A DNA stretch of 64,000 nucleotides from Rhizobium johnstonii 3841 (GTDB taxonomy: Bacteria > Pseudomonadota > Alphaproteobacteria > Rhizobiales > Rhizobiaceae): contig NC_008380.1 in the NCBI RefSeq assembly GCF_000009265.1, positions 1,307,501 through 1,371,500 of the forward strand, written 5' to 3'. The notes beneath the pieces were generated by a model. It saw only the letters and a list, made by a program, of their open reading frames with translations, was not told where the DNA came from and did not search any database. Of this stretch, positions 34,152 to 42,761 are shown one piece after another (the stretch's first letter is position 1; every line of letters begins with the position of its first letter). The position numbers were made by a program, and so were the translations under genes.

Positions 34152-35591
34152 TTAGTGCGTCCTATCGGATGCGCGGGACGGTAATGTCAGCGACACGCCG
34201 ACGGCGAGAACACCGGGCAGCGCCATCAGCAGATAGAGCCAGTGCGCTGCCGACAGCGCGCCTGATATGCCGCCGGGATGAACGAGGCCGGCGCCATTGG
34301 CGATGACGCCGGCAAAGGCGGCCCCGAACGCCCCTCCGAGCGAACTCATTGTCGGGATCGCGGCAGAAGCCTTGTCCTTCTCGTTGTCGGCGACGAGCCT
34401 CAAAACCATGGCGACGAGATGCGCCCAGCCGAGACCGATGCCGAAGCCCATCATGAACATGCCGATCGCCGCCGGCACGATGAGGAGCATATGCCCCTCG
34501 GGATTGTCCTTGGCGAGGAAGACGGCGAGGCAAGCGGTCGCCGCCGCTTCGATGAGGGCGCCGATGACGATTGCCCAATAGGCTCGGCCGCCGGTCCACG
34601 AGCCGCTGAGGAAGGCCGCGAAGGTCCAGCCGAGGGCGACGAGCGCCACGAGATAACCCGAGACGATCGCCGGCACCCCATGCAAGGTTTGCAGAAAATA
34701 GGGAATGAAGACGTCGCTGACGAGAACGACAGTGACGGCGAGCATCGCCAGGTAGACCCGTGAAATCGGCTGGGAAAGGCTGACGGCGCCGGAGGGCAGC
34801 AGCCGGTTCGGGCTTCGGCCCTCGATGACGATCATGCCGGCGACCGCGACGACCGAGGCCGCGATCAAAGCGATTTTCGCGCCCGTCGTCTCGATCGCGC
34901 CGGCCGCACTCACCATCAGCACGGCGGCAAGCAGCAGTCCGATCTGGGCAACCGGGGTTTTCTCCTGCTCGCGGTCGTCCTCGACCTCGGGCAGAAGCCG
35001 AGGCGCCAAGACCGCCATCAGCAGGCCGAGCGGCACGAGCACGATGAAAGCATAGCGCCAGGCGTGGCCCGAAGAAAAGAAGCCGCCGAGCGTCGGCCCG
35101 ATGACAGTCGAGACCCCCCAGATCGCGGCGTAGAGCGTCGAGGCCTTCGGCCACAGCGGCTCGGGATAGACGAAGCGGATGAAGGCATAGCCGAGCGCTG
35201 CAAGCGCGCCTGTTCCGAGACCCTGCACGGCACGTCCGATCAGCACCACCGGCATCGACGGTGCGGCCGCGGCAATCAGGCTGCCGACGCCGAAGACCAG
35301 TGCCGCGATCACATAGACGGATCGAAGCCCGATGCCGCGCGGCCGCATGGCGACGAAGATCGAGCCGAGCACGGCGGCGGCGACGAACAGGCTGGTGACC
35401 CAGGAAAACAGCGCGAGGCCGCCGATATCGCGCACGATCGAAGGCGCGATCGTCGCCATGATGTAACTCTCCACCGCATAAAGCGTCACGCCGCCGGCCA
35501 GCATCAATGTTGCCGGCAAGTGCTCGGGCAGGAAGAGGCGGAAGACGGAACTGGCGCTGGGGATGCTTGCTGTCTGGTCGATATTCGACAT
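34152..35591 (-). CDS. MFS efflux transporter (DHA2-like)
   Basis: A 479-residue major facilitator protein with roughly 12 to 14 hydrophobic helices. The motif GVTLYAVESYIMATIAPSIV in the first helix, VLIGRAVQGLGTGALAALGY (motif B region) and VIGPTLGGFFSSGHAWRYAF (motif C, antiporter type) are characteristic of proton-driven drug exporters. It shares a 100-bp intergenic region with the divergent cysteine-rich regulator and a strong palindromic operator, so it is very probably that regulator's target. Substrate unknown. Confidence 0.9.
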   Translation of the reverse strand: MSNIDQTASIPSASSVFRLFLPEHLPATLMLAGGVTLYAVESYIMATIAPSIVRDIGGLALFSWVTSLFVAAAVLGSIFVAMRPRGIGLRSVYVIAALVFGVGSLIAAAAPSMPVVLIGRAVQGLGTGALAALGYAFIRFVYPEPLWPKASTLYAAIWGVSTVIGPTLGGFFSSGHAWRYAFIVLVPLGLLMAVLAPRLLPEVEDDREQEKTPVAQIGLLLAAVLMVSAAGAIETTGAKIALIAASVVAVAGMIVIEGRSPNRLLPSGAVSLSQPISRVYLAMLAVTVVLVSDVFIPYFLQTLHGVPAIVSGYLVALVALGWTFAAFLSGSWTGGRAYWAIVIGALIEAAATACLAVFLAKDNPEGHMLLIVPAAIGMFMMGFGIGLGWAHLVAMVLRLVADNEKDKASAAIPTMSSLGGAFGAAFAGVIANGAGLVHPGGISGALSAAHWLYLLMALPGVLAVGVSLTLPSRASDRTH

Positions 35592-35626
35592 GGGAGGACC
35601 CGGAGATTTTTTGCTGGCGACGGATT

Positions 35627-35652
35627 ATTTTCCAAGTTATAAATTGGAAAAT
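35627..35652. promoter_or_regulatory. Palindromic operator between MFS and regulator genes
   Basis: Perfect 9-bp arms ATTTTCCAA (35627-35635) and TTGGAAAAT (35644-35652) with an 8-base spacer. A further half-site, TTGGAAAAT, lies at 35685-35693, right before the regulator start codon. The arrangement suggests autoregulation plus control of the divergent exporter. Confidence 0.7.
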
Positions 35653-35693
35653 TACACGCCGTCTCGAATTAAACAAGACTTGACTTGGAAAAT

Positions 35694-36317
35694 ATGCGCC
35701 AGTCCCCAGCCAACCGGATCCTGATCCTGATAAAGACCGACGGGCCGCAGCTCGCCGTTGCGATCGGCGATGCACTCGGCATTTCGGGTGAGGCCGCCCG
35801 CCAGCAACTGTCGAAGATGGCGGAGGAGGGGCTGGTGGAGCCGGTCACCCTTGCCGCCGCGGGCCGCGGCCGGCCGCGCCAGCTCTGGCACCTTACAACG
35901 AGCGGCAATCGCCAGTTTCCCGACGGCCATGCCGAACTGACGGCAAACCTCCTCGGCACGCTCGTCGAACAGCTCGGCCCCGCAGCCCTCGATACCGTCA
36001 TTTCCGCCCGCGAGGCCGAGACGCTGAAGCGTTATCGGGAGGAACTCAGCCAGGCGCATGACCTTGCCGCACGCGTCGAGGCCCTTGCCGGCATCCGCAC
36101 CCGCGAGGGTTATATGGCCGATTGTTGGGCGGAGGCGGACGGCGCCTTCATGCTGGTCGAAAATCATTGCCCGATCTGCGCCGCCGCCACCGCCTGCGCC
36201 GGCTTCTGCCGCTCCGAACTCGAAACCTTCCGCGCCGTCCTCGGCGCCGAGGTCGAGCGCAGCGAACACATCCTCCTCGGCGCCCGCCGCTGCGCCTACC
36301 GCGTCACGCCGCGTTGA
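35694..36317 (+). CDS. Cys-rich HTH regulator, SufR-like
   Basis: A 207-residue regulator. A winged helix near residues 5-60 (ILILIKTDGPQLAVAIGDAL, SGEAARQQLSKMAEEGLVEP) is followed by the basic wing AAAGRGRPRQLWHLT. The C-terminus carries a cysteine cluster: HCPICAAATACAGFCRSEL and a last Cys in RRCAYRV, the pattern of SufR-like regulators that hold an Fe-S cluster. Here it divides from an MFS exporter and not from suf genes, so it may sense redox cycling or a toxic compound (inference). The ATG at 35694 is preferred; a TTG at 35685 is possible. The half-site overlapping the start supports autoregulation. Confidence 0.8.
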   Translation: MRQSPANRILILIKTDGPQLAVAIGDALGISGEAARQQLSKMAEEGLVEPVTLAAAGRGRPRQLWHLTTSGNRQFPDGHAELTANLLGTLVEQLGPAALDTVISAREAETLKRYREELSQAHDLAARVEALAGIRTREGYMADCWAEADGAFMLVENHCPICAAATACAGFCRSELETFRAVLGAEVERSEHILLGARRCAYRVTPR

Positions 36318-36342
36318 CGCCTGTCGATCGGAACGTCGTGGT

Positions 36343-37554
36343 TCAAGCCAGTTGCCGCGCCTGCCGCCGGCCGCTTTCGAGATAGAGCAGCACTCCGATC
36401 GATGCGAGACCCGCGGCCGCGCCGACGAAGGCGGTGCCGGAATAATCGGTGATCGCGGTGCCGAAGGCGAAGAGGCCGGCGCTGACGCCAACGCCAATGA
36501 ACGTGTTCAGCGAGATCAGCGAGGTTCCGAGCCCCGGCCGGTCCGCAATCAGATCCTGCAGATAGGTGATCGGCACGCTGAGGATTGCTGCCGCCCCGCA
36601 GGCATTGAAGAGGAGGAGTGCGTAGACGTGCCAGGGTGCGAAAGCAAAGCCGAGCAGCAGCAGATAGACGCAATAGATCAGCGCGCCGAAGGCAAGCACA
36701 TGCGCGCTTCGGAAGCGGCGCTGCGCAAAGCCCCACATCATCATGAACGGCATCTCGAGCAAGGCCGTCAAGCCTGCCACGAAGCCGACATCGACCACGG
36801 TGCCGCCGGCCGCATGGGTGATGATCAGCGGCAGGAGCATGGCGTTCAGCCGCTGCAGCCCGAACAGCATCGCCATGACGATGACGCGCGACAGCACATG
36901 CGGCACGAAAATCCGTTTCAGCGAAGCAAGGAAGCCGACTGGATCGGGGGCAGGGCCGCCTGAGCCATTTCCGGGTGCGAAGAAGAAATACAGGCAGAAG
37001 CAGGTGCAGCTTGCCAAGGCCGCGATCCCATAGGCCGGCGTCATCGACGGCGAACTGACGAGATAGAGGCCGATCAACCCCGGCGCCAGCGCCCATGAGC
37101 CGGAAAAGAGTGCCCGCACCGTTGCGGTGATCGCCGCCCCCTGGCCACGGTCCATCTGGTTGGTCCTGGCGCGCAGGCTGGCGAACAGCAGCGAATAGGT
37201 AGAATTGCTCATCGGCACCAGCAACAGCGTGGAGAAGATGAAGACCATGGGGCTATGAAAGATCGCGATCGACCCGAAGCCGAGCATGCCGGCGACGGAA
37301 AGCCCCAGCACCAGCGGCCGGCGCTCTTTCAGCCTGTCCGACCAGATGCCGAGCGTCAGGCTCGTCGTGACGTTGACGATCGAAGAGAAAAACACCAGCG
37401 CCGAATAGGCGCCGTTGCTCAGGCCGAGTTCGTTGATCCCGATGATCGACTGGTAGGGCGCGGTCGACGCATAGGTGAAGGCGAGCGCGACGAGGGTCAC
37501 GGTTGGGATGCGGATCCTGTTGTCGCGAAGGATCAAGGAAAAGGTGGATGGCAT
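36343..37554 (-). CDS. MFS transporter (sugar-efflux-like)
   Basis: A 403-residue major facilitator protein with 12 hydrophobic segments. The start IRIPTVTLVALAFTYASTAP and SLTLGIWSDRLKERRPLVLG (motif A, residues about 60-80) fit the SET-like sugar efflux group, as does the loop RARTNQMDRGQGAAITATVR. The start at 37554 is preferred over longer in-frame starts. Convergent with the regulator gene at 35694. Substrate unknown. Confidence 0.85.
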   Translation of the reverse strand: MPSTFSLILRDNRIRIPTVTLVALAFTYASTAPYQSIIGINELGLSNGAYSALVFFSSIVNVTTSLTLGIWSDRLKERRPLVLGLSVAGMLGFGSIAIFHSPMVFIFSTLLLVPMSNSTYSLLFASLRARTNQMDRGQGAAITATVRALFSGSWALAPGLIGLYLVSSPSMTPAYGIAALASCTCFCLYFFFAPGNGSGGPAPDPVGFLASLKRIFVPHVLSRVIVMAMLFGLQRLNAMLLPLIITHAAGGTVVDVGFVAGLTALLEMPFMMMWGFAQRRFRSAHVLAFGALIYCVYLLLLGFAFAPWHVYALLLFNACGAAAILSVPITYLQDLIADRPGLGTSLISLNTFIGVGVSAGLFAFGTAITDYSGTAFVGAAAGLASIGVLLYLESGRRQARQLA

Positions 37555-37701
37555 GGGGAGCGGTTCCTGATGCACCACTCTTAGTCGCATCGGACCCATC
37601 AGAGAAACGATAGTTTTCGATCGCCTCGGTCAATTTATGTGATGAATATTTGGACGATGTGATCGCCGAACGAGCTCCGCAAAGCATGAGGATTATTTGC
37701 A

Positions 37702-37838
37702 GCCCTCATCCGGCTGGCCGCCACCTTTTCCGCGCCTGCGGGGCGAAGGGATATGCCGCACCCGTTTCCTCAATCTTTGACGTTCCGTTTGGCAGGTCCC
37801 CTCGCCCCGTTTACGGGGAGAGGGTTAGGGTGAGGGGC
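37702..37838. repeat. RIME-type mosaic repeat
   Basis: A 137-bp copy with GCCCTCA and TGAGGGGC ends, the ATATGCCGCACC central part also seen at 27484, and a CCCCGTTTACGGGG hairpin. It lies between the divergent MFS and asparaginase genes; nothing else is visible in this 360-bp gap. Confidence 0.85.
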
Positions 37839-37914
37839 AGTCTAAACCCCGTTGGCTTTCGCCGCGTGACGCGTTATGGACTGCGCTATCCCGCCAGCAT
37901 CCGGATAAAAGCTC

Positions 37915-38922
37915 ATGACCAATCCCGTCACCGTCGAAGTCACCCGCGGCCTGCTCGTCGAAAGTCGCCATCGCGGCGCGGTGGCTGTGGTCGATGGCGA
38001 TGGCAAGCTTGTCTTCTCGTTGGGCGATGTCGAAGCTGCGGTCTTCCCGCGCTCGTCCTGCAAGGCGATGCAGGCGCTGCCGCTGGTCGAGAGTGGTGCT
38101 GCCGATGCCTATGGCTTCGGTGACAAGGAATTGGCGCTGGCCTGCGCCTCGCATAATGGCGAGGAGGAGCATGTGGCGCTTGCCCGCTCCATGCTGTCGC
38201 GCGCCGGCCGCGATGCGCAAGCGCTGGAATGCGGCGCCCACTGGTCCATGAGCCAGAAGATCCTGATCCAGCAGGCGCGCATGCTCGATGCGCCAACCGC
38301 GCTGCACAACAATTGCTCGGGAAAACATGCCGGTTTCATCTGCGCCTGCTGCCATCAGGACCTCGATCCGAAGGGCTATGTCGGCTATCAGCACCCGCTG
38401 CAGGTCGAGATCCGCGCGGCGATGGAAAGCCTGACCGGAACCGTGATTGGCGCCGATAGCTGCGGCACCGACGGCTGCTCGATTCCGACCTATGCCGTGC
38501 CGCTTCGCAGCCTGGCCCACGGTTTTGCCAAAATGGCGACCGGCACCGGCCTCGATCCCTTGCGCGCCAAGGCATCCCGCCGGCTGATCGAGGCCTGCAT
38601 GGCCGAACCCTTCTATGTCGCCGGCTCCGGCCGCGCCTGCACGGCGCTGATGCAGATCGCCCCCGGCCGCATCTTCTGCAAGACAGGCGCCGAAGGCGTC
38701 TTCTGCGCCGCGATCCCGGAAAAGGGCATCGCCATCGCCCTCAAATGCGAGGATGGCATGACCCGCGCCGCCGAGGCCATGGTGGCGGCGACCCTCGCCC
38801 GCTTCTTCGAGACGGAGAGCGAGGTGCATGCGGCGCTGATCGCCTATGCCGCAACGCCGATGCGCAATTGGAACGGCATCCATGTCGGCGATGTCAGGGT
38901 CACCTCCGCCTTTGCCGGGTGA
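37915..38922 (+). CDS. Class 3 (Rhizobium etli type) L-asparaginase
   Basis: A 335-residue asparaginase that hydrolyses asparagine to aspartate and ammonia. It belongs to the R. etli-type class, unrelated to the E. coli enzymes. Residues corresponding to the published ReAV active site are visible: Ser47 and Lys50 (RSSCK), Ser79 (ACASHNGEE), Cys134 and Lys137 (NCSGKHAG), Cys188 (CGTDGCSIP), the last three being zinc and substrate ligands in ReAV. Whether it corresponds to the constitutive ReAIV or the inducible ReAV cannot be decided by eye. Single gene; no ansP-type permease nearby. Confidence 0.92.
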   Translation: MTNPVTVEVTRGLLVESRHRGAVAVVDGDGKLVFSLGDVEAAVFPRSSCKAMQALPLVESGAADAYGFGDKELALACASHNGEEEHVALARSMLSRAGRDAQALECGAHWSMSQKILIQQARMLDAPTALHNNCSGKHAGFICACCHQDLDPKGYVGYQHPLQVEIRAAMESLTGTVIGADSCGTDGCSIPTYAVPLRSLAHGFAKMATGTGLDPLRAKASRRLIEACMAEPFYVAGSGRACTALMQIAPGRIFCKTGAEGVFCAAIPEKGIAIALKCEDGMTRAAEAMVAATLARFFETESEVHAALIAYAATPMRNWNGIHVGDVRVTSAFAG

Positions 38923-39048
38923 GTGCGAGTTTGCATATAAGTTATTAAAAAATAAGAATTGCCTAATATAAAAGGGTACGTCCTGCGATCGCGGATGCAC
39001 CCTTTCGCGGCGACGTGAGCACAGTCCTGGAAGCCGTGAGGGCAGGGC

Positions 39049-39786
39049 ATGTTTGCAGGCCGCTATCTCTGGTGGATGCTGATGGGGATCGGCATCTTCA
39101 TGTTCGCCGCGCTGAGCCTCGATTATATCACCTGGCTCACGATCCAACTGTCCGGCTGCGGCGATATGGCCGGCGCCTGCGAACCGACCCTCCGGCTGAT
39201 ATCGAGCGTGCTCAAGCCCGCCTGCATCTGGACCGCGATCGGCATGCTCTTCATGACGACGCTGCTCCGTCTTCACACTCTCTCGCTCATCTGGTTCTGG
39301 GGACCGGTCGTCGCCGCCTGGTTCGTCGCCTCTATGCCGATCCTCCTCTTCCTGGCAGCGGATGCGGCGGCTCTGACGCGGCCCGCCACCCTGGCCGCGC
39401 TGCCCGTCGCCTTGCTGTTTCTGGTGGCCTTCATCGCCTATCTCATGCTTGCCCTGGAGGAAAGCGACACGCTGCCGCTTGCAGCCTCGGTGCCCTTGCG
39501 CTTCACACTCCGCCTAACGGCGGTCTACGGCGCACTTGCTGGCGCAGCCTTCATGCCGGAACTGTCGCGGGTCGGCGGGACCCTGCTCGATATGCCGGCA
39601 CTTTCCGTCCTCATCGCGGTGGCGCAGCCATATCTGCAGACGGCGCTTACCCTTGGAACCGGCAGCATGGCGCCGGCCTATGCCGTGCTCGCAGCCTTCA
39701 TCGCGGCCCTTGCCGCAAGCCTCTTGCCGCATGCCGCGCCGCAGCCCTCCCGCAGCGCCATCATGCTGCGACGACTGCGCCGTTGA
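39049..39786 (+). CDS. Multi-pass membrane protein, unknown function
   Basis: A 245-residue protein with about seven hydrophobic segments (first: WWMLMGIGIFMFAALSLDYI). The second loop contains a Cys pair (SGCGDMAGACEPTLR) that could form a disulfide outside the membrane. A GAGGG site precedes the ATG. I do not recognise the family. The last 26 bp overlap the 3' end of the convergent DeoR gene. Confidence 0.65.
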   Translation: MFAGRYLWWMLMGIGIFMFAALSLDYITWLTIQLSGCGDMAGACEPTLRLISSVLKPACIWTAIGMLFMTTLLRLHTLSLIWFWGPVVAAWFVASMPILLFLAADAAALTRPATLAALPVALLFLVAFIAYLMLALEESDTLPLAASVPLRFTLRLTAVYGALAGAAFMPELSRVGGTLLDMPALSVLIAVAQPYLQTALTLGTGSMAPAYAVLAAFIAALAASLLPHAAPQPSRSAIMLRRLRR

Positions 39787-40516
39787 GATCGCGATAGGGT
39801 TTCAACTGTTCGGCCGTCATCTCCATGGGCACAATCAGCCCCGCCACTTCGGAAATGCCGAGCACCGGGCAGGGCGAGACGAGGTCGAACTTCTCCTCGG
39901 TCAGCAGCACATGCGTTTCAGCCGCGCAGCGGGCGATGTGTCGCTTGATCGCCGCTTCCTCGAAATCGCCGGTAGAAAGCCCGTGCACCGGATGCGCGGC
40001 CGTCACCCCGAGGAAGAAGAGATCGGGGCGAAGCTGCGAGATCGCCGCCATCGCCGCTGCCCCCGTCGCCACCATCGAATGTTTGTAGAGCCGTCCGCCG
40101 GTGAGGATCACCTCGGCTGTCGGGTGGTGTTCGAGTTCGGCGGCGATGGTCGGGCTGTGGGTCGCAACCGTCAGCGGCATGTCGCGCGGCAAGTGCCTGG
40201 CGATCTCCGCCGTCGTCGTGCCGCCGTCGAGGAAGATCATCTGTCCCGGCCTGATCATCGCCACCGCCGCTACTCCGAGCCGCGCCTTGATCTGCGACGA
40301 GACGCTGCGCCGCGCGGTGAAATCAGGCAGGTCTGGCGCCAGCGGCATCGCCCCGCCATGCACCCGTTTCAGCAGCCCCTCCGCCGCCATTTCCCTGAGG
40401 TCGCGGCGGATCGTGTCTTCCGAAAGCGAAAAGTCCTCGGCGACGCGCTTGGCGACCACCTGGCCGTCACGGCGCAGAATGTCGAGAATGAGGGCCTTAC
40501 GTTGTGTTGTCAGCAT
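39761..40516 (-). CDS. DeoR/GlpR family transcriptional regulator
   Basis: A 251-residue DeoR-type repressor. Winged helix at residues 5-55 (RKALILDILRRDGQVVAKRV, SLSEDTIRRDLREMAAEGLL), then RVHGGAMPL and the sugar-phosphate-binding domain (GQMIFLDGGTTTAEIARHL; ADLFFLGVTAAHP-like segment). DeoR regulators usually sense phosphorylated sugars. The divergent DUF4406 gene starts 142 bp away over a set of TGCACGA half-sites (40525-40611). Confidence 0.9.
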   Translation of the reverse strand: MLTTQRKALILDILRRDGQVVAKRVAEDFSLSEDTIRRDLREMAAEGLLKRVHGGAMPLAPDLPDFTARRSVSSQIKARLGVAAVAMIRPGQMIFLDGGTTTAEIARHLPRDMPLTVATHSPTIAAELEHHPTAEVILTGGRLYKHSMVATGAAAMAAISQLRPDLFFLGVTAAHPVHGLSTGDFEEAAIKRHIARCAAETHVLLTEEKFDLVSPCPVLGISEVAGLIVPMEMTAEQLKPYRDLNGAVVAA

Positions 40517-40524
40517 CGGCTTCC

Positions 40525-40611
40525 TGCACGAAATTAAACATAATAGCCGAATATTGCACGAAATGACTCGACATTCAAGAAATATCGTGCATTTTCACGA
40601 GGTCTCGTGCA
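40525..40611. promoter_or_regulatory. Phased TGCACGA operator half-sites
   Basis: TGCACGAAAT begins at 40525 and 40555, and the reverse complement TCGTGCA begins at 40585 and 40605; spacings are 30, 30 and 20 bp, so all lie on the same DNA face. A further partial site (TTCACGA) begins at 40594. They sit between divergent DeoR and DUF4406 genes and probably bind DeoR. Confidence 0.6.
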
Positions 40612-40658
40612 TGAAGCCGGGAAATGCTCACGCATAATGCGGAGCGAAGGAGTGGATC

Positions 40659-41015
40659 ATGTTGATTTTGATTGCCGGGCCTTATCGGTCCGGAACGGGC
40701 GACGACCCGGAAAAGATGGCCGCCAACCTGAAGCGGCTGGAAGCGCCTTCGCACGCGCTGTTTGAAGCCGGCCATGTGCCGATGATCGGCGAATGGGTGG
40801 CCCTGCCGATCTGGCACGCCGCCGGCGGCCGGTCGGTCGGCGATGCGCTCTACGAAGAGATCTTCCACCCGGTCGCCGGCCGGCTGCTGCAGCTCTGCGA
40901 GGGCGTGCTACGCCTGCCCGGCGATTCCAAGGGAGCGGACAACGACGTCCGCATCGCCAGGGAACGCGGCATTCCGGTCTGGCACAGGCTGGAGGATGTA
41001 CCGGGCTGCGGCTGA
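40659..41015 (+). CDS. DUF4406 protein (nucleoside-deoxyribosyltransferase-like)
   Basis: A 118-residue protein. LILIAGPYRSGTGDDPEKMA is the opening of DUF4406, a Rossmann-like fold related to nucleoside 2-deoxyribosyltransferases; ADNDVRIARERGIPVWH is the usual end. A catalytic Glu typical of the transferase is not certain (candidate in ALYEEIFHPV). An AAGGAG site precedes the ATG. Divergent from the DeoR gene, suggesting control by it and a role near nucleoside or sugar-phosphate metabolism (inference). Confidence 0.75.
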   Translation: MLILIAGPYRSGTGDDPEKMAANLKRLEAPSHALFEAGHVPMIGEWVALPIWHAAGGRSVGDALYEEIFHPVAGRLLQLCEGVLRLPGDSKGADNDVRIARERGIPVWHRLEDVPGCG

Positions 41016-41104
41016 GCGGGTTTTTGGCCTCGTCAGACGTGAGAGCGTCGCGGCAGAGTGTATTCGCTCCCTTGGTAGACAAGACAAGCTCGGGCGCAAG
41101 AGCT

Positions 41105-41236
41105 GCCCCTCACCCTAACCCTCTCCCCGTAAAAACGGGGCGAGGGGACGTGCCAAACGGAGGGTAGAGATGGAGGAAGGCGGCTCGGCATGTCCCTTCT
41201 CCCCGCCTGCGGGGAGAAGGTGGCGGCAGCCGGATG
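41105..41236. repeat. RIME-type mosaic repeat, reversed
   Basis: Inverted copy of the same element: GCCCCTCACCCTAACCC start, CCCCGTAAAAACGGGG hairpin, CCTTCTCCCCGC/GCGGGGAGAAGG hairpin, ending near GGCGGCAGCCGGATG without the last bases of the terminal repeat. It fills the gap between the DUF4406 and GST genes; no gene is visible there. Confidence 0.8.
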
Positions 41237-41376
41237 CCAGGCACGGCACATCGGTCATTGCCCTCGCACCCATCCTTTCCTTGATGGCTCCGGAGAGGAG
41301 AAGCAAAACCCAATCCCACCAGTTCCGACCCGCACACCGCTACGCTATAACCCTTCCGGAAAGGGAGTCGAGAACC

Positions 41377-41997
41377 ATGCTGACATTGTACTACGCGCCC
41401 GGAACCTGCGCGCTCGCAAGCCTTATTGCCCTGGAAGAATCCGGCCTGGCCTTCGAAGTCAGGAAGATCAGCCTCCGCGACGGCGAACAGCGCTCGCCGG
41501 ACTATCTGAAGATTAACCCGAAGGGCCGGGTGCCGGCACTGGTCACCGATTATGGCGTGTTGACCGAAACGCCGGCGATCCTTACCTATATCGCCCAGAG
41601 TGCGCCGGCCGCCAAGCTGGCGCCGCTCGACGATGCTTTCGAATTTGCCAGGCTCCAGTCCTTCAACAGCTATATCTGCTCGACCGTGCACGTTAACCAT
41701 GCCCATCGCCCGCGCGGTTCGCGCTGGGCCGACGAGCCGGCGGCAATCGAGGCGATGAAGGCCAAGGTGCCGCAGAATATGGCCGACTGTTTTACGCTGA
41801 TCGAGCAGACGATGTTCAAAGGCCCATGGGTGATGGGCGAAGCCTATTCGCTCGCCGATCCCTACCTCTTCGTCATGACCGACTGGCTGCCGTCGGACGG
41901 CGTCGATCCCGCCCGCTTCGAAAAGGCGAGCGACCACCACGCCCGCATGCTGCTGCGTCCCGCCGTCCAGCGGGCACTGGCCTACGACCGGGCTTGA
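41377..41997 (+). CDS. Glutathione S-transferase
   Basis: A 206-residue GST. The thioredoxin-like N-terminal domain opens LTLYYAPGTCALASLIALEE, with the Ser/Cys-containing first-helix motif of beta-class enzymes, and has NPKGRVPALVTDYGVLTETP with the cis-Pro and the glutathione-binding Glu-Thr. The C-terminal helical domain includes YSLADPYLFVMTDWL. Acts on glutathione conjugates or reductions; substrate unknown. It overlaps the convergent MmcQ gene by 16 bp. Confidence 0.9.
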   Translation: MLTLYYAPGTCALASLIALEESGLAFEVRKISLRDGEQRSPDYLKINPKGRVPALVTDYGVLTETPAILTYIAQSAPAAKLAPLDDAFEFARLQSFNSYICSTVHVNHAHRPRGSRWADEPAAIEAMKAKVPQNMADCFTLIEQTMFKGPWVMGEAYSLADPYLFVMTDWLPSDGVDPARFEKASDHHARMLLRPAVQRALAYDRA

Positions 41998-42347
41998 TCC
42001 TTAAATCCGGCGGCAAGTTTTTTCGGCGCCCGGAACAGCCAGGCGCCGATCAGCCGCAGCCGCAATTCCTCGTCGCCGATCACGGCGGCGCGCACCGGTA
42101 GATGCGGCCAGCCGACATAATGATCGGTTTGAAAATAGACGTCGGGCGCCATCTCCAGCAGGTGCTCCTTGTCGTCGAGCGAAATCGAGATCACGATCGT
42201 CTCGGCATTCTTCACCGCCACAAAACTCTTGCCGCCGACCTTCAGCGCCGGATTGCCGTAGGAGGTGCTCTCCTCGACATCGGGCAGCCCGGCTTCCGCC
42301 GTCAGCCGCTTCAGGCGTTGGAAGATTGCATCGACGTCGTCGGCCAT
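41982..42347 (-). CDS. MmcQ/YjbR family protein
   Basis: A 121-residue protein of the MmcQ/YjbR group with a double-wing-like DNA-binding fold. Visible features: LPDVEESTSYGNPALKVGGK, then FVAVKNAETIVISISLDDKE, and VGWPHLPVRAAVIGDEELR near the end. The family function is unproven. The 3' end overlaps the convergent GST gene by 16 bp. The ATG has a GGGCGGAG site. Confidence 0.85.
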   Translation of the reverse strand: MADDVDAIFQRLKRLTAEAGLPDVEESTSYGNPALKVGGKSFVAVKNAETIVISISLDDKEHLLEMAPDVYFQTDHYVGWPHLPVRAAVIGDEELRLRLIGAWLFRAPKKLAAGFKDQARS

Positions 42348-42385
42348 TGCTCCGCCCTTTCTGCCAGGGCGAACCTACCATATCT

Positions 42386-42586
42386 TCAGGCGCATTTCGC
42401 CAACGGCGGCTTGGCCTCGTTGGGAAAGCCGGCCGGCATCCCCAGCGGCAGATCGGCGATTTCGCGCATCGACATGCGCTCGACCGCGGGATGCCGCAGC
42501 GGATCGTCCTTCCAGGCGGGAGCATCTGCAATTTCCGCACTGCCCAGATGAAGGACGGGACTCAAGAAAAACTTCAGCAACGACAT
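42386..42586 (-). CDS. Small hypothetical protein
   Basis: A 66-residue protein starting MSLLKFFLSPVLHLGSAEIA with a GAGG ribosome binding site. A short hydrophobic N-terminus is followed by a polar region (KDDPLRHPAVERMSMREIAD) and a C-terminal PNEAKPPLAKCA. The pattern suits a DNA-free small rhizobial protein; no family is recognised. It lies upstream of the MmcQ gene on the same strand, 38 bp away, and may be cotranscribed. Confidence 0.5.
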   Translation of the reverse strand: MSLLKFFLSPVLHLGSAEIADAPAWKDDPLRHPAVERMSMREIADLPLGMPAGFPNEAKPPLAKCA

Positions 42587-42761
42587 GGCATGCCTCGCTT
42601 TCTTCCGTGGCGCGGATGTGATCGCCCAGCGGCTCTCTGCCTCCGAGCCATCCTATCTGGCCGACACTCTGCGTTCGAATGGATTGCCTATGCTTGCAAT
42701 GTCGGCCTCAACAACCGGATTTTCAATTGAGAATAACGCTGAGGCGGTATAGAAAAGCTAT

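Noticed and set aside
34162..35775. 537-codon minus-strand frame overlapping the MFS gene
   Set aside because: It is a shifted reading of the MFS gene, Arg-rich and without membrane segments; the 479-residue frame has all transporter motifs.
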